DNA of 5,563 nucleotides from Acidobacteriota bacterium (GTDB taxonomy: Bacteria > Acidobacteriota > Terriglobia > Terriglobales > Acidobacteriaceae). The notes beneath the pieces were generated by a model. It did no database searches, had not been told where the DNA came from, and saw nothing but the letters and a program-made list of their open reading frames with translations. A program made the position numbers and the translations under genes. Location of the stretch: positions 1 to 5,563 of the forward strand of contig JANXQR010000528.1 of the NCBI GenBank assembly GCA_025353435.1, written 5' to 3'. Positions 1 through 4,748 of the stretch are shown here, piece after piece; within the stretch, counting starts at the first letter, position 1, and each line of letters opens with the position of its first letter.

Positions 1-132
1 TGGTTTCAGTTTATTGTGCTGAACGCGGCGATTTATTTGGCGGTGGGGCTGGGGATTGAGGCGGGGCGGGGGATATTTCGGATGGTAAGTGATTCGAAGG
101 GGTCGGCGGCGGTGCGGAAGGCTGATTTGTAA
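1..132 (+). CDS. C-terminal end of an unidentified membrane protein (5' truncated by the window)
   Basis: Frame 1 is open from the first base to a TAA at 130-132, giving 43 residues. They begin WFQFIVLNAAIYLAVGLGIE, a strongly hydrophobic stretch of about 18 residues that fits a final transmembrane helix, followed by a short polar tail rich in Arg, Lys and Ser (ending VRKADL) that would lie on the cytoplasmic side by the positive-inside rule. The G/C-rich third codon positions match the other genes here, which supports a real coding end. The piece is too short to assign a family. It converges on the minus-strand gene at 145-426, with only 12 bases between the two stop codons and no hairpin terminator visible there. 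Confidence 0.6.
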   Translation, partial: WFQFIVLNAAIYLAVGLGIEAGRGIFRMVSDSKGSAAVRKADL

Positions 133-144
133 AGTGCTCTACAT

Positions 145-426
145 CTACAGCGGCCCAATCACCGGTCTATTGACTCCGAAGAGATCGGACTCGTCACTCA
201 GTTGAAGAACCTCGAAATGGGTCTCGATCATTCCCTGATCGATTGTTTCTGAGTAGTCGCCATCCTCATCGACGAGCCATACACAATCCAGACCGTCGCT
301 CCGCCTGTAGTATCCAATGCGGAAGACCCGGCCTTCGTAGCCGACCCAGTCTGGTTCTTCGCTGGTTACCTTCACGACCTTCACGACCGAACGGGGAGAT
401 ATGACGCGAGGGAGCGAGCCGTTCAT
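145..426 (-). CDS. Small acidic hypothetical protein, 93 residues
   Basis: I do not recognise the family. After a short Ser/Pro/Arg N-terminus, the protein has a beta-rich core from about residue 14 to 75: alternating hydrophobic strands (SVVKVVKVT, then GYEGRVFRIGYYRR, then DCVWLVDEDGDYSETI) and a last strand HFEVLQLSDE. A Gly-x-x-Gly-Arg-Val turn with an acidic WLVDEDG strand suggests a small SH3-like or KOW-like barrel; this is inferred from pattern only. There is no signal peptide, membrane segment or Cys cluster, so it should be cytosolic. The ATG at 424-426 is the first in frame. Its upstream region has only a weak purine run (TGGGG about 10-14 bases before the start, GAAAG directly before it). 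Coherent strand pattern and balanced composition argue that it is real, but it stands alone, without an operon partner in the window. Confidence 0.6.
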   Translation of the reverse strand: MNGSLPRVISPRSVVKVVKVTSEEPDWVGYEGRVFRIGYYRRSDGLDCVWLVDEDGDYSETIDQGMIETHFEVLQLSDESDLFGVNRPVIGPL

Positions 427-535
427 CTTTCAGAACCCCAGAGAGCGATTTGGCAGACTCCCGCAATTGTCCCGATTGCCCCCTCCCCCGTCAACCTGGA
501 TGTGTCGGGGCCAGAATGTTAGTTGGCCGCAAAAG

Positions 536-584
536 CAGGTCCCTCGGCTCCGTTGAAAAGCACTTCACTCGGGATGACAGGTCC
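536..584. repeat. Candidate degenerate dispersed element with a CAGGTCC direct repeat
   Basis: CAGGTCC occurs at 536-542 and again at 578-584. Between the copies, TCCC at 540-543 can pair with GGGA at 571-574, the latter inside CTCGGGATGACAGG. Short segments of the form GCAGGTCCCTCGG ... CTCGGGATGACA resemble intergenic repeat DNA that I recall from acidobacterial genomes. The direct repeat and the short pairing are visible here; membership of a multi-copy family is inference and cannot be tested in one window. The element appears degraded, because the loop between the arms is long (27 bases). Confidence 0.3.
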
Positions 585-608
585 ATAGGTGGAGTGAGGG
601 CGTCGTTT

Positions 609-644
609 CCCACCCTTGCGCCAGAAGGAAGGCGCAAAGATGGG
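609..644. repeat. Intergenic imperfect inverted repeat (REP-like hairpin)
   Basis: TTGCGCC at 616-622 and GGCGCAA at 631-637 form a perfect 7-bp stem around the 8-base loop AGAAGGAA. Outside it, CCCA at 609-612 pairs with TGGG at 641-644, across a 3 x 3 internal mismatch region that still allows one C-G pair (614 with 639). The frame CCCACCCTT - stem - loop - stem - AAGATGGGGCAC is a layout I associate with dispersed hairpins in Terriglobia. It lies about 50 bases beyond the end of the sigma/anti-sigma operon. On the plus strand a run of five T (653-657) follows 8 bases later; on the minus strand no T run follows, so it is not a normal terminator for the operon. Confidence 0.5.
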
Positions 645-693
645 GCACGGAGTTTTTGGTTGGACGTGGAACGGAAAAGACCGCCTGAGGGCT

Positions 694-927
694 CTAGCAG
701 CCTTTTTTGCACCTGGCCATGATGGCGGCGTGGAGGCGGTCGCGGAGGCCGGCAGGCATCTCGTAGAGCTCGTGGGAGCGGTAGATCTGGATGGTTTTGC
801 GGGTCGTCGAGAGGGTGACCTCGCAATGCTCGCAGCCCTGGAGGTGCTCCTTGAGGTCGGCCCGCATCGCGACGGAAGTGTCGTCGATCATGTCGTCGAG
901 CAGGGCAAGAAACTCGGTGCAGGTCAT
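694..927 (-). CDS. Soluble zinc-type anti-sigma factor (zf-HC2 / ZAS domain), 77 residues
   Basis: The protein should bind and hold inactive the ECF sigma factor encoded just upstream. It carries the zinc anti-sigma signature H28-x3-C32-x2-C35 (motif EHLQGCEHC), with C3 near the N-terminus as the likely fourth ligand. This is the whole anti-sigma domain and nothing else: there is no transmembrane segment and no periplasmic sensor, so it acts in the cytosol, as RsrA and ChrR do. A further Cys pair, C73 and C77, closes the protein (ARCKKGC). The frame is open upstream to an ATG at 1119, but that extension is antisense-like Pro/Arg-rich sequence overlapping the sigma gene. The ATG at 925-927 is chosen because it gives the family's usual start and sits 7 bases after AAGGGG. 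The sigma stop codon is 4 bases upstream, which indicates one operon and probably coupled translation. Confidence 0.88.
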   Translation of the reverse strand: MTCTEFLALLDDMIDDTSVAMRADLKEHLQGCEHCEVTLSTTRKTIQIYRSHELYEMPAGLRDRLHAAIMARCKKGC

Positions 928-931
928 TTCT

Positions 932-1600
932 TTACCCCTTCCCCTCGGCGGAGGCGGTCGATTTTGTAGCCTTTGTAGCGGCTCGACCGGATTTCCTTTT
1001 GAAGTAGCGGCTGAGGCGTTCGCGAAGTTGCAACCGGGCGCGCAGCAGGCGTGATTTGACGGCAGGAACGCTGAGGCCAAGCGCCTCGGCGGTGTCCTCG
1101 GTTGAGAGCCCCTGGACATCGCGAAGTTCGAAGACGACGCGAAAGCCGGGGGGCAGGCCCTTGATGGTCTTCTCCAGGATTGTGTGGAGCTCGGCCTGGG
1201 TGTAATTCTGCTCGGGATCGGGAGCCCAGTCGGCCAGGTCGCGGGGGACGCTGCCGTCCTCGGTCACCACGTCCTCGTCGATGGAGACCATTTTGCCGGT
1301 ACGCCTCTTGCGGAGGCGCATCAGACTTTCGTTGACTGCAATTCGGACCAACCATGTGTAGAACTTCGAGTTTCCTTGAAACTGTTCGAGCTTCTCGTAT
1401 GCCTTGAGGAACGCGTCCTGCATTACGTCTTCAGCGTCTTCGCGGTTTTGCGTGATGTGCTGCGCAATGCGAAAGATCTGACGCTCGTATTTGCGGACGA
1501 GTTCATCGTAAGCCGAGACATCGCCGGCGCGGACTCGTTCGACCAGGGCTACGTCGGGATGCTGCTCGTCTTGTCCTGCTATGGGTTGGATGGTCGCCAT
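932..1600 (-). CDS. ECF-type RNA polymerase sigma factor (RpoE-like), 222 residues
   Basis: This is an alternative sigma factor that directs RNA polymerase to a stress regulon. Sigma region 2 spans about residues 17-102: the core-binding helix (AYDELVRKYERQIFRIA), the acidic NREDAEDVMQDAFLKAYE segment of region 2.2, and the promoter-melting and -10-reading segment (KFYTWLVRIAVN followed by LMRLRKRR). A variable acidic linker follows (about 103-133). Region 4 spans about 136-195, with the -35-reading helix-turn-helix in LSTEDTAEALGLSVPAVKSRL. There is no region 1 or 3, as expected for ECF factors. A basic Lys/Arg/Ser/Thr/Ala tail of about 22 residues extends past region 4, slightly longer than usual. 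The ATG at 1598-1600 lacks a strong Shine-Dalgarno but is the only start giving a normal N-terminus. It is followed by its anti-sigma gene and diverges from the transglycosylase gene. Confidence 0.93.
   Translation of the reverse strand: MATIQPIAGQDEQHPDVALVERVRAGDVSAYDELVRKYERQIFRIAQHITQNREDAEDVMQDAFLKAYEKLEQFQGNSKFYTWLVRIAVNESLMRLRKRRTGKMVSIDEDVVTEDGSVPRDLADWAPDPEQNYTQAELHTILEKTIKGLPPGFRVVFELRDVQGLSTEDTAEALGLSVPAVKSRLLRARLQLRERLSRYFKRKSGRAATKATKSTASAEGKG
935..940 (-). promoter_or_regulatory. Ribosome binding site of the anti-sigma gene, inside the end of the sigma gene
   Basis: On the minus strand the sigma gene ends AAG GGG TAA, then AGAA, then ATG. AAGGGG is a purine-rich Shine-Dalgarno 7 bases before the anti-sigma start, built from the last two sense codons of the sigma gene. 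This decides the start at 927 and suggests that ribosomes finishing the sigma factor reinitiate on the anti-sigma factor, keeping the two proteins in balance. Confidence 0.7.
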
Positions 1601-1842
1601 GCGCGTTGGTTGCGGAATTCCGTTGGGCTTGTCGCCGGAGTGGAATGGGGGCCGCTAAGTCCAGTGTAACGGAAGGCGGCGGCGAGCTGGAATTTGGGGC
1701 GGTTTAACGTGTTTGGTGAGGTAGCGCGTCTAAATGGGGAACGGTGTGTTTATGGGAACAACGGAATCAAGGAAGAGCGGAACTAGTGACTCAAGTGATG
1801 CATGACGCTGTCGTCGCGAAGTTTTCCGCTTAGAGTGAAGCT
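1601..1842. promoter_or_regulatory. Divergent promoter region between the sigma operon and the transglycosylase gene
   Basis: The 242 bases must hold the start signals for both flanking transcription units. On the plus strand three GGAAC boxes, the usual core of ECF -35 elements, occur at 1738-1742, 1755-1759 and 1779-1783; no GGAAC occurs on the minus strand. None of the three has a convincing -10 element (TCTGA-like or CGTC) 15-17 bases downstream. No good housekeeping promoter is visible for either gene. The only trace on the minus strand is TACACT (1668-1663), with a poor -35. The region is therefore promoter-bearing by position rather than by motif. Confidence 0.45.
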
Positions 1843-4215
1843 ATGAAGGCGCGCAATAACCTATTTCTATCCTCCGGTCTCGCGTTGCGGTGTCTGGCCG
1901 GGCTGCTGTTTATATTGATGGCCGTTGGCGCGGCTGCCGGTGCGATTGCTGGCGGGGCGGGGGCTACGGCGAGCTCGACTCATTCGACTAAAAAGAGCAG
2001 TGGTACTGCGAAGACATCGAGCAAGAGGGGCACGCACAAGGCGTCGCGGCATCGGCATCGCGGCACACCGGCGGAGCGTCGGGCGCGGACGACGCGGCTG
2101 AAGCAGGCGTTTGTGGCTTCGGCGGAGTTGCGGCCGATGGCGCAGCAGTTGATGACGATGCGGACGCCGGCGGCCTATGCGGGCGTGTCGAGCTATGCGC
2201 AGAGGCATACGGGTGACGCGGCTGCTGCGGCGTATCTGTCGCTGGGTCGCGCGTACCAGATTGACAAGCGATGCCAGGATGCAGTGACGGCGCTGAAGCA
2301 GGCCAAAGCGCACAGCGAAGTGCTGGGAGACTATGCGGACTTTCTGGCGGCGGAGTGCGAGCACGAATCGGGACATGAGGCGGCGGCTGAGGCGCTGCTG
2401 AATGGTTTCATCACGCGGTACCCGGACACGATTTTCGACCTGGAAGCGCCGGAGCTTGAGGCGAACGTGTTGTTGGCGCAGCGTGATGCGACGGCGGCGC
2501 AGCGAGCGTTGCTGACCATTGCCGATGTGGCGCAGGACATGCCGAACTATGAGTTGACGTCGGCGAAGATTGCTTCTGCGATCCAGCAGAATGAGGAGGC
2601 GAAGCGGCTTTACAAGCACTTGCTGCTGAGTCACCCGCTGGCTCCTGAGGCCGAGGCGGCGCGGGCAAAACTGACGGCGATGGGCGCTGAGAGCGATTTG
2701 ACGCCGACGGAGTTGCGCAGCCTGGGCGATGCGTATTACAACGCCGGGCGCTACAACCTAGCTGCTGAGCAGTATCACGCGCTGGCGCGCAATGCGACGC
2801 TGGACTCGAGTGCGCGCAACGGTTTTGCGGCGGCTGCGGCTGCGTGCGACTTCAAGCTGAAGCGGCTGTCCGATGGCGAGGCCAAGGCGCTCGCCGATAC
2901 CAATGACGACAACGGCGCGCGGAGACTGTATCTGCTGATGGAACTGGCGCGCAACCGTGACAACGACAGCGAGCAACAGCGGCTGGTGAGCCAGCTTGAG
3001 GAACGCTTCCCGCAGAGCCAATGGCTGGCCGAAGCACTCTTTTCCGCCGGTAACATGTACATGCTGAGGCGCGATTATGCGATGGCGGTCAGCTATTACA
3101 GCTACCTGGCCGTGCATTTTCCCAACAGCAAGAATGCGGCGGCGGCGCATTGGCGCGCGGGATGGCTCAGTTATCGGGAAGGGTTGTTCGCGGACGCGTC
3201 GCGGATGTTCGACGAGCAGATCCGGCTTTATCCGACGGCCACCGAGAGCGCGGCGGCGCTGTACTGGCGCGGGCGGCTGTTTGAGATGCAGGATCACCAG
3301 CCGGCGCAGGCGGCGGCAAATTACCGTACGGTAGTTTCGCGTTATCAACATTATTTTTATGCGCAGATGGCGCGGGAGCGGTTGACATCACTGGGGCAGC
3401 CGATGACGGTGGCGGAGACGGAGATTGAGGGGTTCAAGGCGCCGCCGATTCCGCATTTGACTGATGTGTTTCCGGCGGACAGCCCTCATATTGCGAAGGC
3501 GCGATTGATTGCCAATGCGGGGCTGAACGATTACATCGGTCAGGAGCTTGCAGCGGACCCGGATTCGGATTCTTGGGGCGCGCTGGCAGAGGCGCAGATT
3601 TATGCCTCATTCGGCGAAACGTATCGGGCCATGCGTGCTTTGAAGCGTGCACTGCCATTTGCGACGTCAGCGCCGATCAACTCGATTCCGCTGGCGTATT
3701 GGCGGATTCTTTTCCCGGAGCCGTGGTGGGACACGATCAAGACGGAGTCGGCGAAGAACGGGATCGATCCTTACTTGGTGGCATCGCTGATCAGGCAGGA
3801 GTCGGAGTTCAATCCTTCAGTGATTTCATATGCGAACGCATACGGGCTGATGCAGATAGAGCCGTCAGTAGGGAAGTCACTGGCGCGGCAGGAAGGGTTG
3901 ACGAACTTTCAGACCTACCAGTTGCTGAATCCGGAGATCAACATTCGACTGGGAACGAGATACCTGAAGCAGTTGATCGATCGCTTCGGCGGCGTGCAGG
4001 AGTACGCGCTTGGGGCATATAACGCGGGCGAGTCGCGCATCGTGGATTGGCAGTCGGCAGGGCCTTATCACGGCATCGACGAGTTTGTTGAGTCCATACC
4101 ATTCACACAGACACGGGATTACGTTCAGGCAATATTGCGCAATGAAGAGATCTATCGCGGGATCGGTGGTGCAGGAAACGAGCAGACATCTGCGGTCGCG
4201 CGCGCATCAAAGTAG
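1843..4215 (+). CDS. slt: Exported Slt70-type lytic murein transglycosylase with TPR-like superhelix, 790 residues
   Basis: The enzyme cleaves the MurNAc-GlcNAc bond of peptidoglycan, leaving 1,6-anhydroMurNAc, and should act in the periplasm. Residues 1 to about 36 are a signal peptide (basic start, hydrophobic LAGLLFILMAVGAAAGA, an Ala-x-Ala exit); there is no lipobox Cys. Residues about 45-85 form a Ser/Thr/Lys/Arg/His linker. Helical TPR-like repeats follow, clearest at about 131-155, 289-315, 396-426, 432-464 and 469-515 (YWRGRLFE and YFYAQMARERL are typical of the Slt U/L superhelix). The catalytic SLT domain is about 625-765: motif I RQESEFNP with catalytic Glu653, motif II YGLMQIEP (667-674), motif III AYNAG (725-729), and the late FVESIPFTQTRDYV segment. 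All key residues are present, so it should be active. The start has only a weak GAGTGAAG upstream. It stands alone, divergent from the sigma operon, and ends in its own terminator. Confidence 0.93.
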   Translation: MKARNNLFLSSGLALRCLAGLLFILMAVGAAAGAIAGGAGATASSTHSTKKSSGTAKTSSKRGTHKASRHRHRGTPAERRARTTRLKQAFVASAELRPMAQQLMTMRTPAAYAGVSSYAQRHTGDAAAAAYLSLGRAYQIDKRCQDAVTALKQAKAHSEVLGDYADFLAAECEHESGHEAAAEALLNGFITRYPDTIFDLEAPELEANVLLAQRDATAAQRALLTIADVAQDMPNYELTSAKIASAIQQNEEAKRLYKHLLLSHPLAPEAEAARAKLTAMGAESDLTPTELRSLGDAYYNAGRYNLAAEQYHALARNATLDSSARNGFAAAAAACDFKLKRLSDGEAKALADTNDDNGARRLYLLMELARNRDNDSEQQRLVSQLEERFPQSQWLAEALFSAGNMYMLRRDYAMAVSYYSYLAVHFPNSKNAAAAHWRAGWLSYREGLFADASRMFDEQIRLYPTATESAAALYWRGRLFEMQDHQPAQAAANYRTVVSRYQHYFYAQMARERLTSLGQPMTVAETEIEGFKAPPIPHLTDVFPADSPHIAKARLIANAGLNDYIGQELAADPDSDSWGALAEAQIYASFGETYRAMRALKRALPFATSAPINSIPLAYWRILFPEPWWDTIKTESAKNGIDPYLVASLIRQESEFNPSVISYANAYGLMQIEPSVGKSLARQEGLTNFQTYQLLNPEINIRLGTRYLKQLIDRFGGVQEYALGAYNAGESRIVDWQSAGPYHGIDEFVESIPFTQTRDYVQAILRNEEIYRGIGGAGNEQTSAVARASK

Positions 4216-4232
4216 AGTGGCCGCATTTTTTT
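4191..4232 (+). terminator. Probable intrinsic terminator overlapping the end of the transglycosylase gene
   Basis: Bases 4191-4199 (TGCGGTCGC) pair with 4217-4225 (GTGGCCGCA) to give a 9-bp stem with two G-U pairs, directly followed by seven T (4226-4232). The 17-base loop contains the TAG stop at 4213-4215, so the 5' arm lies within the last codons of the gene. GC-rich stem plus immediate T run is the classical layout; the large loop and wobble pairs lower confidence. Termination here would separate the transglycosylase transcript from the small gene that starts at 4440. Confidence 0.5.
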
Positions 4233-4439
4233 GGTCATGGGAATCCGCTTAAGCACGAGAGTCGAGCGATTCCGATTGACGAAAAGAAGTGAAGCGGCAA
4301 CACTGAATTTGGCCCCGAGGCGTCCAATTCTCAGGGTTGAACCTTGCAACCAGCAGTTGCTGTACAAAGTAGCCCGATGGCATGAAAGTCACACCGGAAT
4401 GCCATGCAGACTTAGTGCATCTCAACACTGGAGGGCAGG
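4233..4439 (+). promoter_or_regulatory. Leader and promoter region of the small Cys-rich gene, with inverted repeats
   Basis: No convincing coding frame crosses this stretch. A possible promoter is TTGACG (4276-4281), 17 bases before AACACT (4299-4304); the -35 is good and the -10 poor. Downstream, GGTTG (4335-4339) can pair with CAACC (4347-4351), while the same bases GCAAC (4346-4350) can instead pair with GTTGC (4356-4360). Further on, ATGGCAT (4377-4383) and ATGCCAT (4399-4405) form a perfect 7-bp inverted repeat with a 15-base spacer, 34 bases before the start codon. The pairings are visible; a regulatory role is inference. Confidence 0.3.
4430..4435 (+). promoter_or_regulatory. Strong Shine-Dalgarno of the small Cys-rich gene
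   Basis: GGAGGG lies 4 bases before the ATG at 4440-4442. It is the best ribosome binding site in the window, fixes the start of the 87-residue protein, and is a main reason for treating this short frame as a real gene. Confidence 0.75.
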
Positions 4440-4703
4440 ATGTCAGCAGATCTGCAATTCCTGGAAGAATGGATCCCCGAAAGAATGGACCCCGGCACGG
4501 TTTTCGTGCTTGAAAACCAGACCTCGCTTGGGCATGCACAGAACCCATTCGTCGCAGTCATGTCGTGCCCTCGTTGCGGCACGATGGGACTGATCACGCG
4601 GCGACAACTCTGCGGTGGCGAGCCGATGATCTGCGGCGGCGACTTCTGCTCGGCTGAGTACCAGCTCGAGGGGGAGAATATCAACTTCCGCAATCCGCAA
4701 TAG
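4440..4703 (+). CDS. Small Cys-rich, probably zinc-binding protein, 87 residues
   Basis: The function is unknown. The N-terminal 40 residues are acidic and hydrophobic (FLEEWIPERMDPGTVFVLEN), without signal peptide or membrane helix. The C-terminal half holds five Cys: a CPRCG knuckle (C43, C46), then C58, C65 and C70 (LCGGEPMICGGDFC). The spacing C-x2-C-x11-C-x6-C-x4-C resembles a small zinc ribbon, with four Cys binding the metal and one spare; a redox role cannot be excluded. Single-domain proteins of this general pattern (VMxCPxCGxxGLIT followed by a Cys-rich turn) occur, as I recall, in other Acidobacteria, but I can name no family. An excellent Shine-Dalgarno supports the start. It is transcribed alone, separated from the transglycosylase gene by a probable terminator, and converges on the protease-like gene with 45 bases between the stops. 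Confidence 0.75.
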   Translation: MSADLQFLEEWIPERMDPGTVFVLENQTSLGHAQNPFVAVMSCPRCGTMGLITRRQLCGGEPMICGGDFCSAEYQLEGENINFRNPQ

Positions 4704-4748
4704 GCACGATTCGATTTTGAAATGCCGACGTGTGCCGACACCTGCTCT

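Larger units (their letters stand above)
427..693. other. Gene-free spacer with repeat-like, hairpin-forming DNA
   Basis: No reading frame here looks like a protein: the frames that stay open are rich in Arg, Pro, Gly and Ser, lack a good ribosome binding site, and run into the antisense of the anti-sigma gene. The spacer separates two minus-strand genes. It holds an imperfect inverted repeat (609-644) and a second element with a CAGGTCC direct repeat (536-584), both described separately. Just after the anti-sigma stop, on the minus strand, a short GCC/GGC stem precedes TTTT (about 673-693), but it is too weak to call a terminator. Confidence 0.6.

Noticed and set aside
450..722. 90-residue plus-strand open frame across the repeat-like spacer
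   Set aside because: Arg/Ser/Gly-rich, no ribosome site, runs through the hairpin repeat and into the antisense of the anti-sigma gene; typical spurious frame over intergenic repeats.
928..1119. N-terminal extension of the anti-sigma frame to an upstream ATG
   Set aside because: The extra 64 residues are Pro/Arg/Ala-rich, overlap the sigma gene out of frame, and lack the good ribosome site found at the 927 start.
1184..1669. 161-residue plus-strand open frame opposite the ECF sigma gene
   Set aside because: It mirrors the sigma codons in antisense; the sigma protein has clear region 2 and region 4 motifs, so this frame is a shadow.
1663..1692. Minus-strand TTCCAG - 18 bases - TACACT as a promoter for the sigma operon
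   Set aside because: The -35 matches the consensus poorly and the spacing is at the long end; not strong enough to list as a feature.
1867..2634. 255-residue open frame on the minus strand inside the transglycosylase gene
   Set aside because: Arg/Gln-rich, low-complexity translation with no domain, fully antisense to a well supported gene; a by-product of high-GC codon use.
2758..3351. 197-residue minus-strand open frame, also inside the transglycosylase gene
   Set aside because: Same reason: Arg/Val-rich antisense translation of TPR-coding DNA, without a ribosome site or recognisable motif.
4231..4593. 120-residue plus-strand open frame before and across the small Cys-rich gene
   Set aside because: No ribosome site, no domain-like pattern, and it overlaps in another frame a gene with an excellent Shine-Dalgarno and an ordered Cys pattern.
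4727..4740. Small palindrome GTGT-GCCG-ACAC between the convergent 3' ends as a two-way terminator
   Set aside because: Stem of only 4 bp with no T run directly after it on either strand.
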